Below, piece after piece: positions 34,213 to 44,071 of a DNA stretch of 64,000 bases. The notes under the pieces were generated by a model. It saw only the letters and a program-made list of their open reading frames with translations. It did no database searches and was not told where the DNA came from. The stretch is from Rhodocytophaga rosea (GTDB lineage: Bacteria; Bacteroidota; Bacteroidia; Cytophagales; 172606-1), in NCBI RefSeq assembly GCF_010119975.1, contig NZ_CP048222.1:930001-994000 (forward strand), in the 5' to 3' direction. The position numbers were made by a program, and so were the translations under genes. How positions within the stretch are numbered: position 1 is the first letter of the stretch; each line of letters opens with the position of its first letter.

Positions 34213-35103
34213 ATGCAAAAAGAAGAAATAAGCAGCTGGTTTCAGCAATTACAGGACAATATTTGCAGGCAAATCGAAGCTACTGACGGTAAAGCCAGAT
34301 TTGAAGAAGACCTGTGGACAAGGGATGCTGGCGGAGGCGGAAGAACCAGAATTATTCAGAAAGGAAATATCCTTGAAAAAGGCGGGGTTCTTTTCTCTGC
34401 TGTTCACGGAGAAACGCCGGCAAATATTCTGCGAGCACTTCACTTAGAAGAGGCCGAATTTTATGCTACAGGCGTTTCTATAGTGATGCATCCGCAAAGC
34501 CCGATGGTGCCCATTATTCACATGAATGTACGCTATTTTGAAATGAGCAATGGCATTAAATGGTTTGGAGGTGGCATTGATCTTACGCCGCATTATGTAG
34601 AGGAAGCCGATGCCCGTTTTTTTCATAAAAAACTCAAGCAAGCCTGCGATACACATCATCCTTCATATTATGCGGATTTTAAGCAATGGGCCGACGATTA
34701 TTTTTACATTAAACACCGGCAGGAAACCAGAGGCATTGGCGGCATTTTCTTCGACCGTTTGTCGGCTACTGATGATTTCAGCATAGAACAGCGTTTCCGG
34801 TTTGTGCAGTCGGTGGGAGAAACATTTGCACCAGTGTATACCTATCTGATGCAGAAGAATGCAGCTTTATCTTATGGAGAGCCAGAAAAGGAATGGCAGA
34901 TGGTACGCCGGGGGCGGTATGTGGAATTTAACCTGGTATATGACAAAGGCACTAAATTCGGTTTGGATACGGAAGGACGTACGGAATCTATTCTGATGAG
35001 TTTACCACCCCAGGCACAATGGCACTATAATTACCAGGTTCAGCCAGGCAGCCGGGAGGAAAAAACAATGAGTTTATTGAAGAAAGGGATAGACTGGGTG
35101 TAG
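34213..35103 (+). CDS. hemF: Coproporphyrinogen III oxidase, oxygen-dependent
   Basis: A 296-residue enzyme (ATG at 34213; an upstream TTG is in frame but not expected). Signatures: GGGGRTRII, the active-site stretch MHPQSPMVPIIHMNVRYFE, WFGGGIDLTPHY and the C-terminal GRYVEFNLVYDKGTKFGL. It oxidatively decarboxylates coproporphyrinogen III to protoporphyrinogen IX in haem synthesis, using O2, which fits an aerobic lifestyle. Isolated from other hem genes in this window. Followed after 8 bp by a small CPCC-type gene. Confidence 0.96.
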   Translation: MQKEEISSWFQQLQDNICRQIEATDGKARFEEDLWTRDAGGGGRTRIIQKGNILEKGGVLFSAVHGETPANILRALHLEEAEFYATGVSIVMHPQSPMVPIIHMNVRYFEMSNGIKWFGGGIDLTPHYVEEADARFFHKKLKQACDTHHPSYYADFKQWADDYFYIKHRQETRGIGGIFFDRLSATDDFSIEQRFRFVQSVGETFAPVYTYLMQKNAALSYGEPEKEWQMVRRGRYVEFNLVYDKGTKFGLDTEGRTESILMSLPPQAQWHYNYQVQPGSREEKTMSLLKKGIDWV

Positions 35104-35111
35104 TTATAGAA

Positions 35112-35374
35112 ATGAAAATTGAGCTAAATGCATATTGTCCTTGCTGTGGATATGATACATTCCGTACAATAGCACGTTTAGAATATAGCATTTGTCCCAT
35201 TTGTTATTGGGAAGATGATCCCGTTGGATTTAAAGAAGCGAAATATAAAGGAGGAGCAAACAGCGTTTCTCTCATTCAGGACAAAACTTTAAAGAATTTG
35301 GCGCTTGTGAAAAAGATATGATCAGACATACCAGAAAGCCAACTAAGAATGACAATAAAAATCCGGATTGGTAA
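35112..35374 (+). pseudogene. CPCC family cysteine-rich protein, frameshifted
   Basis: The frame from ATG 35112 has the two zinc-type cysteine pairs of the CPCC family (YCPCCGYDTF and SICPICYWEDDP, then GGANSVSLIQ) but ends early at 35319-35321. In the -1 frame, from 35290, it continues NFKEFGACEKDMIRHTRKPT and stops at 35372-35374. NF-x-x-FGAC-E is exactly what the family has after SLxxAR. The break is at an A-run (CAAAAC, ~35282-35287), consistent with loss of one A. Intact length would be about 87 residues. Sequencing error or decay cannot be separated. It follows hemF by 8 bp. Confidence 0.75.
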
Positions 35375-35412
35375 GTTTTAGTTTTTAACTTTCATTATGA
35401 TTATCTACCAGC

Positions 35413-36000
35413 ATGATTGAAAAAATTAAAGAGTGGGATACAGAATTATTTCTGTTTTTAAACCAGCTGCATATTCCGATGATGGACATGGCTATGTACT
35501 GGATCACTGACCGTTGGTTCTGGTTTCCGTTTTATGCACTCATTATTTATTTTCTGATTAAAAAATTCCGCCTGCAGGGCGTCTGGATGGTACTTACCAT
35601 TATTGTAGCGGTTGCCCTCGCCGACCAGGCTGCTTCCAGTTTTTTTAAGCCGTATTTTTCCAGGTACCGGCCTTGTCATGAGGTGGAACTGCAGCCACTG
35701 GTGCATGTAGTACGAGGCTGCGGCGGCCAATATGGATTTGTTTCTTCTCATGCTGCTACTACTTTCTCCTTTGCTATGATTATGTGGCTGCTCGTCAGGC
35801 AAACGTTCAGACATATTTATTTCCTGTTTGCATGGGCTGCAATGGTCTCTTATAGCCGGATTTATGTGGGTGTACACTACCCATTAGATTTGGTTTTCGG
35901 GTCTATGGTCGGCATTGCCTGTGCACTGCTCTGCTACCTGCTATATAAATACTTTGAAAAATGGCAGATAAATAATACTCCTCAAACGCCGGTAACATAG
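35413..36000 (+). CDS. PAP2 family phosphatase
   Basis: A 195-residue inner-membrane protein with five or six helices and the three-part phosphatase signature: KPYFSRYRPCHE (K-x6-RP), SSHAATTFSF (SxH) and SRIYVGVHYPLDLVFG (SR-x5-H-x3-D). It hydrolyses a lipid phosphate such as undecaprenyl pyrophosphate or phosphatidic acid. Which one is not decidable. Full length; no obvious operon partner. Confidence 0.92.
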   Translation: MIEKIKEWDTELFLFLNQLHIPMMDMAMYWITDRWFWFPFYALIIYFLIKKFRLQGVWMVLTIIVAVALADQAASSFFKPYFSRYRPCHEVELQPLVHVVRGCGGQYGFVSSHAATTFSFAMIMWLLVRQTFRHIYFLFAWAAMVSYSRIYVGVHYPLDLVFGSMVGIACALLCYLLYKYFEKWQINNTPQTPVT

Positions 36001-36033
36001 TTGTTTATAAACAGAGCGTATCGTTTGAACCTT

Positions 36034-36474
36034 TTATCTGCCTTTTTTTAGTGTTAAAACAATTTGTCCGGCATGATGCGAAGTATGAAAAAGTATGTGT
36101 GAAAATAGCCTTGCTCTGGAAACAGTACCAAAAAATGGCGTGTCAACCGGATCCAGCCAGGAGGTGTCAGTAGCATTCTCAATATAGCGCTGTAGCATAT
36201 CAAATCCTTTTTGAACAAGCAGATGGCTCTGGTCTACATCTTGTCCTTGCCCTTCATCGGTTTGGCCCATGGTTGTGTTTTGCACCTCTGTTGGAATCCC
36301 AAAAAACAAACCAAACATATTCATCATTTCGCCAATGTGCCGGTAGATAAACCCGGCAGATGCTGTTTTCTCATTCAAGCGGAGATGTGCATTTTCATGG
36401 GTAATTCCGGTGAAAGCGGCCGAACAGGTGATCTGGTTCTGAGCTAACATCTCCAGCAAAATTTCTTTCTGCAT
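36034..36474 (-). CDS. DinB family protein
   Basis: A 146-residue DinB-like four-helix bundle. The first helix region contains FIYRHIGEMMNMFG (metal His) and the C-terminus has FHTSHHAGQIVLTLKK (HxxHH-type). Converges with the PAP2 gene and lies downstream of the LytTR regulator gene (84 bp). Metal-binding thiol-transferase-like function is possible but unproven. Confidence 0.85.
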   Translation of the reverse strand: MQKEILLEMLAQNQITCSAAFTGITHENAHLRLNEKTASAGFIYRHIGEMMNMFGLFFGIPTEVQNTTMGQTDEGQGQDVDQSHLLVQKGFDMLQRYIENATDTSWLDPVDTPFFGTVSRARLFSHILFHTSHHAGQIVLTLKKGR

Positions 36475-36558
36475 ATTTTAATAATATTGTTACGAAAACT
36501 GACCTTAAGGTTTAAATTAGGTACAGCTATAGAGCTTTGATTATAAATAGATGACAGG

Positions 36559-37248
36559 CTACAGGATATTGAGTTTTTTAAGGAAATTATCTTTATAGGA
36601 AGCACCAATCGGAATAAGTTTTTTATTGATGATGATGGAAAGATCTTCGATGGCTTCGATTTTCTCAATATTGACAATAAACGAACGGTGTACCCGTATA
36701 AACTCTCCGGAATTTAGCTTCTTTTCAACTCCTTTCATCGTAGAATGCACCACATGCCTACTACCGGAAGCTGTATACATCATCACATAATCCGCCAGAG
36801 CCTCCACATACAACAGATCTTTCAGACTGATTTTTACAATCTTGGAATCCGACTTAATGTACAAATCTTTGGAATGAAGCTGGATCGGCTGCTGGGCATC
36901 AAATACTTCTTTGGCTTTAGTTACAGCTTTCAGAAAACGGGCATAGGTGATGGGTTTTACCAGATAATCAGTTACGTTATATTCAAAGGCTTCTACCGCA
37001 TAATCAGAACGGGACGTAATAAAAATGACCTGAGGCTTTACCTGAAGGCTTTTTACAAGTTCCATTCCCGTCATCTGAGGCATTTCAATATCGAGAAACA
37101 ACAGATCTACCGGATTTTGTTGTAAGAAATTAGCCGCTTCAATGGCATCTGCACACTCTTTGGCCAGAGTTAAGAAGCTGGTTTGTTCTACAAAATGCCG
37201 GACTATATTTCTCGACATGTCCTCATCATCCACAATGATACAGTTCAT
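36559..37248 (-). CDS. LytTR family response regulator
   Basis: A 229-residue response regulator. Receiver domain (residues 1-115): acidic patch in IIVDDED, phospho-Asp in LLFLDIEMPQMTG (~54) and the switch Lys in VTDYLVKPI. A LytTR DNA-binding domain follows (~130-229; FIRVHRSFIVNIEKIEAI). Usually paired with a LytS-type sensor kinase, but none is adjacent, so it is an orphan here. Bacteroidota use this family widely for exopolysaccharide and two-component control. Confidence 0.93.
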   Translation of the reverse strand: MNCIIVDDEDMSRNIVRHFVEQTSFLTLAKECADAIEAANFLQQNPVDLLFLDIEMPQMTGMELVKSLQVKPQVIFITSRSDYAVEAFEYNVTDYLVKPITYARFLKAVTKAKEVFDAQQPIQLHSKDLYIKSDSKIVKISLKDLLYVEALADYVMMYTASGSRHVVHSTMKGVEKKLNSGEFIRVHRSFIVNIEKIEAIEDLSIIINKKLIPIGASYKDNFLKKLNIL

Positions 37249-37369
37249 AATAAATTGTTTTACTGATTAATACGCAATGCACTACCAATCGTATGCGTGT
37301 ATTTCGTAGTTCATAGATGAAAAATGTATACGCCAGAAATTGGTCTAAACCGTTTTGATGGTATTAAAA

Positions 37370-37969
37370 TTATAAATTCCTGTACGCATCAGGAATCATT
37401 TTCATCAAATATTTACCAATAATATCAAATTCCAGGTTAATCGTATCTCCTTTTTGTAGCTGGTGAAAATTGGTATGCTCATACGTATACGGAATAATCG
37501 CTACCCTAAAGCCATTCCTGCGGGAGTTAAAGGCAGTTAAACTCACGCCATTTACACAAATGGAACCCTTTTCCACCGTAAAATTACCCATTGCAGGGTC
37601 ATATTCAAAATCAAATAACCAGCTCCCGTCCTCAGCAATCACAGATGTACAAATACCAGTCTGATCGACATGCCCTTGTACAATGTGTCCATCAAAGCGG
37701 CCATTCAGCTGCATACATCTTTCCAGGTTCACTTTATCACCAATCTTCAGTTTTCCTAAATTTGTTTTAGACAACGTTTCCTGAATAGCTGTAACCTTAT
37801 ACTGGCTTGCATCAGTTTCTACCACCGTCAGGCATACGCCATTGTGAGAAAGGCTCTGGTCTACTTTCAACTCTGCAGCCAGCGGAGAGATGATGGTAAA
37901 CGTGAGATTGGTACCTGATTTTTCAATGTGCTGTACTTCGCCAGCCGATTCTATAATTCCTGTAAACAT
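37370..37969 (-). CDS. ribE: Riboflavin synthase, alpha chain
   Basis: A 199-residue protein with the two tandem lumazine-binding repeats: MFTGIIESAGEV...LSHNGVCLTVVE in the first half and FDGHIVQGHVDQTG...GSICVNGVSLTAF in the second. It dismutates two 6,7-dimethyl-8-ribityllumazine molecules to riboflavin. Length is typical. It is 35 bp downstream of hisB on the same strand; the other rib genes are not in the window. Confidence 0.95.
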   Translation of the reverse strand: MFTGIIESAGEVQHIEKSGTNLTFTIISPLAAELKVDQSLSHNGVCLTVVETDASQYKVTAIQETLSKTNLGKLKIGDKVNLERCMQLNGRFDGHIVQGHVDQTGICTSVIAEDGSWLFDFEYDPAMGNFTVEKGSICVNGVSLTAFNSRRNGFRVAIIPYTYEHTNFHQLQKGDTINLEFDIIGKYLMKMIPDAYRNL

Positions 37970-38004
37970 TTCATTAATGGATCATTAAAAATAAATTTCA
38001 ATTA

Positions 38005-39120
38005 TTAAAGCACTCCTTTGGTACTAGGCAGATTCTGCAGGTTTTTCTCATCCCGGCTGACAGCCATTTTAATAGATTTGGCAAACGCTTTAAAAACAGC
38101 TTCTATTTTATGGTGTTCGTTCTCCCCTTCCACCTTAATATTCAGGTTGCATTTGGCTGTATCGGTAAATGATTTGAAGAAATGAAAGAACATTTCGGTA
38201 GGCATCTCTCCTATTTTCTCCCGTTTAAACTCCGCTTCCCATACCAACCAGTTACGGCCCGAAAAATCAATGGCTACCTGCGCCAGTGCCTCATCCATAG
38301 GTAACAAAAATCCATAGCGGTTTATTCCGCGTTTATCACCCAGGGCTTTGGTATACGCCTCTCCCAGTGCCAGTGCCGTATCTTCAATTGTATGGTGTTC
38401 GTCAATATGCAGATCGCCTTTTACGTGAATAGAAAGGTCTGCTCCGGAATGTTTTGCCAGCTGATCGAGCATATGGTCGAAAAAACCAAGGCCAGTACGC
38501 ATATCGGATTTACCCTGACCATCTAAATTGAGTTGAATATGTATATCAGTTTCTTTGGTCGTACGTGTAACAGAAGCAGTGCGCGCAGGCAAACGGAGAA
38601 ATCGGTAAATTTCGTCCCAATTATTGGAAATAAGGGCAATGGTTTCATCGGGTTGAATACTATTGGCTTTATTACCGGAAAAGAAAATGGCTTTAGCTCC
38701 CAGGTTTTTGGCCAGTTGCACATCTGTCATCCGGTCGCCGATCACATAGGAATTTTGCAGATCGTAAGTACCATTAAAATATTGCTGTAACAGACCAATT
38801 CCGGGTTTGCGGGTAGGCAGTTTTTCATGCTCAAAACTCCGGTCAATATGAATATTAGCAAAAGATATATTTTCACCGGCTAAGGTTTCCAGCATTTTAT
38901 TATGGGCAGGCCAGAAAGTTTCTTCCGGAAAGGAAACGGTTCCCAGTCCGTCCTGATTGGTGACCATAGCCAATTCAAAATCCATCTGAGTGGCAATTTT
39001 ATGCAGACTAGTAATGGCTTTGGGTATAAAGGATAACTTTTCTAAGGAATCTATCTGGAAATCCGTAGGTGGTTCTACAATGATGGTTCCATCACGGTCT
39101 ATGAATAAAACTTTTTTCAT
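38005..39120 (-). CDS. hisB: Bifunctional histidinol-phosphatase / imidazoleglycerol-phosphate dehydratase
   Basis: A 371-residue fusion. The N-terminal HAD phosphatase (residues ~1-165) has [10 protein letters not shown] and [17 protein letters not shown]. The C-terminal dehydratase (~180-371) has [31 protein letters not shown] and [13 protein letters not shown]. It catalyses the seventh (dehydratase) and ninth (phosphatase) steps of histidine synthesis. No other his gene is next to it, so the his genes are scattered or distant. ribE follows. Confidence 0.97.
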   Translation of the reverse strand: MKKVLFIDRDGTIIVEPPTDFQIDSLEKLSFIPKAITSLHKIATQMDFELAMVTNQDGLGTVSFPEETFWPAHNKMLETLAGENISFANIHIDRSFEHEKLPTRKPGIGLLQQYFNGTYDLQNSYVIGDRMTDVQLAKNLGAKAIFFSGNKANSIQPDETIALISNNWDEIYRFLRLPARTASVTRTTKETDIHIQLNLDGQGKSDMRTGLGFFDHMLDQLAKHSGADLSIHVKGDLHIDEHHTIEDTALALGEAYTKALGDKRGINRYGFLLPMDEALAQVAIDFSGRNWLVWEAEFKREKIGEMPTEMFFHFFKSFTDTAKCNLNIKVEGENEHHKIEAVFKAFAKSIKMAVSRDEKNLQNLPSTKGVL

Positions 39121-39187
39121 GGTTGGTTCAAAAACCGCAAGTTAAGAGTTGATCGGGATATTTTAGATAATATAAGGAAAATGCCTC

Positions 39188-40522
39188 TTATACTTCCCGG
39201 TTTATCCGTTCGCTGGTGGTAATTACTACTTCTGTTTCCTGCCTTACAATCGTCACGGTTTTTTCTATGGGTTCAATAATCCCTCCATTCATCACAAACT
39301 CATGTTTGGCATAGTCAAATTCTTTTTCGCTTTTAGCCACTACAATGGTAGCCACCCCATTGCCGATCAGGTTGGTAATGGCCCTGGCTTCTGACATAAA
39401 CCGGTCTACTCCCAAAAGTAAGGCAAGGCCTTCTACCGGAATCACCTGCAATGCAGATAAGGTAGAAGCCAGTACAATAAAGCCGCCTCCTGTTACAGCA
39501 GCAGCGCCTTTGGAGGTAAGCATTAAGATAAAAATAATAGCCGCCTGCTGGCTGAAAGTAAGATCTACGTTAAACACCTGTGCCAGAAAAATAGTAGCCA
39601 TTGCCAGGTAAATGGTAGTACCATCCAGGTTAAATGAGTAGCCGGTCGGAATCACGAGCCCAACCACAGGTTTAGAACAGCCAAAATTTTCGAGTTTACG
39701 CATAATCTGGGGGAGAGCAGCCTCCGATGAGGAAGTTCCCAGCACAATGAGCAATTCTTCTTTAATATACACCAGATACTTCCACAAACTGAATCCATAC
39801 GCCCTGGCAATCAGGTTGAGCACTACAAAAATGAACAGAAACATAGTAGCATACACCGTCAGCATCAGCTTTGCCAATGGAATAAGCGTAGAAACCCCAA
39901 ACTTGCCAATACTGTAGGCCATCCCTCCAAATGCGCCGATCGGTGCCAGTTTCATCACAATGGCGAGAATATTAAAAAATATCTTCGAAAGCTTTTCAAA
40001 AAAATGAATGACACTTTGCCCGGCACTGCCCATTTTAGTAAGACCAACGCCAAATAGCACAGAAAAGAACAATACCTGCAGAATATCACCGTCAGCAAAG
40101 GCTTTTACTACATTAGAAGGCACAATATGGATCACAAAATCCACCCAGTTGATTTCTTCTGCCCCTTTTTTATAGGCAGAAATATCTCCGCCCTGCACCA
40201 GAGATCTATCGAATCCGACACCAGGTTTAGTGAGGTTGGCCACAAATAAGCCGATAATGAGCGCAAAGGTGGTCACAATTTCAAAATACAAAAGTGCTTT
40301 CCCTCCTACCCGGCCCACCTTTTTCAAGTTACCCATGCTGCCAATCCCCAGTACGATGGTCAGGAAAATAATCGGAGCAATCACCATTTTTATCATGTTG
40401 ATAAAAGTATCTCCCAGAGGTTTCATCGCTGTACCTACTGCCGGATAGAAAGCACCTATCAGAATTCCCAGCGTGATGGCAAGCAATACCTGAAAAGTGA
40501 GATTTTTGTAAAATTTACGCAT
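39188..40522 (-). CDS. Dicarboxylate/amino acid:cation symporter (DAACS)
   Basis: A 444-residue inner-membrane transporter of the GltP/DctA family. Key stretches: [17 protein letters not shown] (serine-rich hairpin), [16 protein letters not shown] (TM7) and [19 protein letters not shown] (hairpin 2), then the TM8 [17 protein letters not shown]. It takes up C4-dicarboxylates, glutamate or aspartate with Na+ or H+. The C-terminus is extended by ~30 polar residues. It is 67 bp upstream of hisB on the same strand. Confidence 0.93.
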   Translation of the reverse strand: MRKFYKNLTFQVLLAITLGILIGAFYPAVGTAMKPLGDTFINMIKMVIAPIIFLTIVLGIGSMGNLKKVGRVGGKALLYFEIVTTFALIIGLFVANLTKPGVGFDRSLVQGGDISAYKKGAEEINWVDFVIHIVPSNVVKAFADGDILQVLFFSVLFGVGLTKMGSAGQSVIHFFEKLSKIFFNILAIVMKLAPIGAFGGMAYSIGKFGVSTLIPLAKLMLTVYATMFLFIFVVLNLIARAYGFSLWKYLVYIKEELLIVLGTSSSEAALPQIMRKLENFGCSKPVVGLVIPTGYSFNLDGTTIYLAMATIFLAQVFNVDLTFSQQAAIIFILMLTSKGAAAVTGGGFIVLASTLSALQVIPVEGLALLLGVDRFMSEARAITNLIGNGVATIVVAKSEKEFDYAKHEFVMNGGIIEPIEKTVTIVRQETEVVITTSERINREV

Positions 40523-40552
40523 GATAGAGTGATGCCATCTTACCGGATGGAA

Positions 40553-40999
40553 TTATTTAATGTGTAACCAGAATTTAAATGTTTTTATGCTTTTCAAAAC
40601 AGCCGCAAGTTGATTTTGTTGATTTTCTAATAATTCAAGGCATTCAGCAACAGCACGTAGTCCATACTTTTCTGCTAAATACATGGGTAGTTCCACTACA
40701 CTCAGATTATAGTTAGGTAAAGTCCGATATAAAACTTCCATTAAAGTTAACCTCGTATCTGGCTTTAGTTCATACAATAACTTTCCTGCAAATTCCTGTT
40801 CCACAAAGTTTCTTTCCCCTCTGGATGTATCTTCAAATACCTGTAATATTCCTTCTACTATAATTTCATGCTTAGCTTGCAGCAATGTCTTTTTTAACTG
40901 CCTGTAGCGTAAGCTTCCGGCATAATAATTTTTATCGATGGATAAATAAATTTCTTGCTTTACCTGCTCAGCTGTCAAAGGAAATTTCATAAAAGACAA
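40553..40999 (-). CDS. Hypothetical helical protein
   Basis: A 148-residue soluble, largely helical protein (start M1 or M4). Repeating patterns of Leu and charged residues resemble a HEAT-like or armadillo-like segment, but I recognise no family. No signal or membrane segment. It is 31 bp upstream of the symporter gene on the same strand and may be part of its transcript. Function unknown. Confidence 0.6.
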   Translation of the reverse strand: MSFMKFPLTAEQVKQEIYLSIDKNYYAGSLRYRQLKKTLLQAKHEIIVEGILQVFEDTSRGERNFVEQEFAGKLLYELKPDTRLTLMEVLYRTLPNYNLSVVELPMYLAEKYGLRAVAECLELLENQQNQLAAVLKSIKTFKFWLHIK

Positions 41000-41103
41000 A
41001 GCTAAGGTACAAGATAGTAATAAGAGCTTATCAATTGTAAGTGCAAAAATTTATTCTACAATTGCTTAACAGGAATATCTGGGTTTATCCCTTTCAAAAT
41101 AAA

Positions 41104-41135
41104 AACCGCTTAATTGTTTGATCAATTAAGCGGTT
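41104..41135 (-). terminator. Stem-loop terminator after the 41171-42409 gene
   Basis: Perfect 13-bp stem (AACCGCTTAATTG / CAATTAAGCGGTT, 6-base loop) with TTTTTATTTT following on the minus strand, 36 bases past the stop of the membrane protein gene. Confidence 0.85.
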
Positions 41136-41170
41136 GAAAGCAGTCAAGCTGCCAGATAGGTTGAATGCGA

Positions 41171-42409
41171 CTACCGGCCTACAGTAAGTTTGGTAGAAAG
41201 ATTAGCCAGCATAGCGATCATAGCGATCACAATACCATATAAGCCTACCAGTTCATAGGAAAACAAAATAGATATTACGATTAAAACAACTGGCAGCAAT
41301 GTAGAAACGGTGTTTAACAGAAAATGAAAGGCCGAATCCATCAGGCTTACTTTAAAAGATTTTTCAGCCAGGTAGTTGAAATATTTCCGGTGAACCGTTT
41401 TATATACCTGAACTACTTTATTGGTTAACAAACCGCCAACGATACCTGCCTGCGCTGCATAGAACACTTGCATAGAAGTAAATTCTGTTCCATTACATAC
41501 CCATGAAGCCGGAAGCAAATACTGTGTAATACCAAATGCTACCAAGATCATAAACAACGCACTTATCAATTTCTCTGTCAGGTAGGAAACAGGGTTCTTC
41601 TTCCAGCCAGAAACAGAGGCCATACTACCAAATACGGATGAAATTCCTACACCTGAAATAGCTAATACTAAAGGCAATAGTACCGAACTGGCAGGCATAT
41701 CGAGCGATTGAAAAGAACTGATGGGGCAGAAAGTAGTACCCAGCAACATAGCCGCTACCAGGGTACCTCCTAACGTATCCAATCTGTCATTGCTAAGTAT
41801 CCGGCTAGCTTGCGCTGCGAAGGTAGAATAGCTATCTGTATAAGGGATGGTTATTACTTCATATACATGCAGGCAAAGCAGTAAACCTGAGGCTCCTAAT
41901 GCAAAGCCGCCGGTTAGAGATAATACCGTATAGGATGTCCACTCAACGGATGGCAGGTAGGCAGCTGATACCAGCAGTAAGCCGGTGAGCCCAATAAATA
42001 GAATACCGTTATTGTTAATATTTTTTTCGCTGCAAACTCTTTTGATGAATTTTTCTTTCCGGGTACTCAAGGAATCAAGGCTAAGCACATATTGAGAGAT
42101 ACCTGGTCTTAACAAAGCGCCTAACCCTATACTCATAATACCTGCTACGCTGGCACTGCTCCACAACGATACAAATTTGTCTCCGGTAATTTTGTAGCAA
42201 ACAAACAGTGTAAAAGCCGACAAGGCAAATAAAGTTAATGGCTTATAAGAATGCCGGATAAAAAGATTAAATTTTTGAAATACATATTCGCCTGTTTCAA
42301 TCAGCCAACCCGTACCCTGCACTACTCCCGAACGCCAGGCTAACCGTAAAGTCGTTAACAACAACACCACAACTCCCCATACAGACATATTAGTCATTAA
42401 ATTTTCCAT
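41171..42409 (-). CDS. Polytopic membrane protein, possibly a degenerate pyrophosphatase-fold protein
   Basis: A 412-residue protein with about ten or eleven hydrophobic helices. The family is not recognised with certainty. Local patterns recall membrane-bound pyrophosphatases: a helix ending SIGLGALLRPGISQYV, the block LVLAISGVGISSVFGSM and the late helix GIVGGLLTNKVVQVYK. However, the catalytic Asp-rich motifs of that family (such as DNVGDNVGD) are absent, and the length is only about 60 percent of a pyrophosphatase. It may be a non-catalytic relative or a different channel-type protein. It is transcribed alone with its own terminator. Confidence 0.5.
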   Translation of the reverse strand: MENLMTNMSVWGVVVLLLTTLRLAWRSGVVQGTGWLIETGEYVFQKFNLFIRHSYKPLTLFALSAFTLFVCYKITGDKFVSLWSSASVAGIMSIGLGALLRPGISQYVLSLDSLSTRKEKFIKRVCSEKNINNNGILFIGLTGLLLVSAAYLPSVEWTSYTVLSLTGGFALGASGLLLCLHVYEVITIPYTDSYSTFAAQASRILSNDRLDTLGGTLVAAMLLGTTFCPISSFQSLDMPASSVLLPLVLAISGVGISSVFGSMASVSGWKKNPVSYLTEKLISALFMILVAFGITQYLLPASWVCNGTEFTSMQVFYAAQAGIVGGLLTNKVVQVYKTVHRKYFNYLAEKSFKVSLMDSAFHFLLNTVSTLLPVVLIVISILFSYELVGLYGIVIAMIAMLANLSTKLTVGR

Positions 42410-42684
42410 AAATTTTTTTGTTAATAATTACATGGTTTAAGACTGCCTTATGCCAATGACATAGGTAATATTCACTAAAAAAACCATCAATTTTTGCAAT
42501 AACATATTTGATTATCAGTATATTAAGCGTTTTTTCAATGAATTTATTCGAAAATATATACGCTCAAAATACAGGATAGTAACCAAAAAAACTAATTTTT
42601 ATTGTACAATCTTACATGGAAAATAGTTTCGGACGTTATAAAACAATATGAACTCAACCGAAGAAATGATAGTTTTTACACATA

Positions 42685-43884
42685 ATGAAAGCGATTATGA
42701 AATACCAGTGGCTAGTGATTTTTTTGCTGTGGAATGTAAAATTACTGGCTCAGGAAAGGCCCCCTATGTTGCTCTTAGACATGAATATGCAGATAGAAGC
42801 GACCCAGGCTGTGAATGACATGTATAACTTTAAATTTGCCCAGGCAGAAAGGCAGTTCAATCACATCAAGCAGGCACATCCTACCCATCCACTTCCCTAT
42901 TTTTTACTGGGCCTGAGCCAGTGGTGGAAAATTGCGCCCAATATTGATATAGAAACATATGATAATGCTTTCCTTTCCTATATGGACAGTTCCATTGTAC
43001 TGGCTGAAAAAATGTATGAAGCCAATGAAAACAATGTGGAGGCTTCTTTCTTTCTGGCTGCAGCTTATGGATTTAAAGGAAGATTATACTCTGAGCGGAG
43101 AGACTGGCGGAAAGCTGCCGTAGCCAGTAAAAGCGCCCTCAAATACCTCGATAAAAGCAAAGGGTATGAAGAGCTAAGTCCGGAGTTTTTATTTGGCGAT
43201 GCCCTGTACAACTATTACCGGGACTGGATTCCTGAAAATTATCCGGCACTCAAATCTATTTTATGGCTGTTCCCCAAAGGAGACAAAGAACTTGGCATAA
43301 AACAATTGCGGGAAGTATCCAATAATGCCTTCTACACCCGAACAGAAGCCCAGTATTTTCTGATGCGGATTTACGGGGAAGAAAACCAGACTCAGAAAGC
43401 TTATCAATTATCCAGATACCTGCACGAAACCTTTCCGGATAATTCTTATTTTGAAAGATATTATGCCCGTACTGCTTTCTCGCAGGGAAGAATCGATGAA
43501 ACTGAATCTGTAGCAACCAGTATCCTCAAGAAACTGGATAGCAATATGCCTGGCTATGAAGCCACCAGTGGCCGGTATGCCAGTTTCTTTCTGGGACATA
43601 TTTATAATAATAACGGAAATACAGAACAGGCAAAATCGTATTATAAACGTACCGTGGTCTATTCTGAACAGATTAAAGCTTATGAAAGCGGATATTATTT
43701 ATCAGCCCTTACGGCTTTAGGCCGCTTATATAATAAGGATAGAAATTTTGAGGAAGCAGAAAAATATTATAATGTCGTACTCAAACGGGCCGAGAGAAAA
43801 TCTGATTATTACAAAGAAGCCAAGGAATACTTCTCGCCCAAAAAGAAGCGCGAAAGAAAACAAGCTGCCAGAAGCGTATCTTAG
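42685..43884 (+). CDS. Tetratricopeptide repeat protein, exported
   Basis: A 399-residue protein with a signal peptide (basic start, hydrophobic core, cleavage near residue 22, LLAQE). TPR-like helical hairpins run through the body: an early MYNFKFAQAERQFNHIKQAHPTHP, a central one near NAFYTRTEAQYFLM, and late ones around NTEQAKSYYKRTVVYSEQ and RNFEEAEKYYNVVLKRAE. TPR proteins act as scaffolds. The C-terminus is very basic (KKKRERKQAARS). Divergent from the membrane protein gene with a 275-bp region between. Confidence 0.85.
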   Translation: MKAIMKYQWLVIFLLWNVKLLAQERPPMLLLDMNMQIEATQAVNDMYNFKFAQAERQFNHIKQAHPTHPLPYFLLGLSQWWKIAPNIDIETYDNAFLSYMDSSIVLAEKMYEANENNVEASFFLAAAYGFKGRLYSERRDWRKAAVASKSALKYLDKSKGYEELSPEFLFGDALYNYYRDWIPENYPALKSILWLFPKGDKELGIKQLREVSNNAFYTRTEAQYFLMRIYGEENQTQKAYQLSRYLHETFPDNSYFERYYARTAFSQGRIDETESVATSILKKLDSNMPGYEATSGRYASFFLGHIYNNNGNTEQAKSYYKRTVVYSEQIKAYESGYYLSALTALGRLYNKDRNFEEAEKYYNVVLKRAERKSDYYKEAKEYFSPKKKRERKQAARSVS

Positions 43885-43985
43885 TATAAATTTTTGATTC
43901 AAAAGTGCTAATTATGATAGCTTCTTTAAATTATACATTATCTTCTAAACATTAAAAATCCAAACATCATTCTGGCTATTTCTTG

Positions 43986-44019
43986 AAAGACAGATTTATT
44001 TTATAGTAAATCTGTCTTT
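43986..44019 (+). terminator. Stem-loop terminator after the TPR gene
   Basis: Perfect 13-bp stem (AAAGACAGATTTA / TAAATCTGTCTTT, 8-base loop) followed by a T-rich tail, about 100 bases past the TPR stop. It precedes the aminotransferase-like gene. Confidence 0.75.
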
Positions 44020-44071
44020 TGCTTTTTATTTTTAGTATTTTCATTGGCTGGTATATATACCTTGTTTTACT

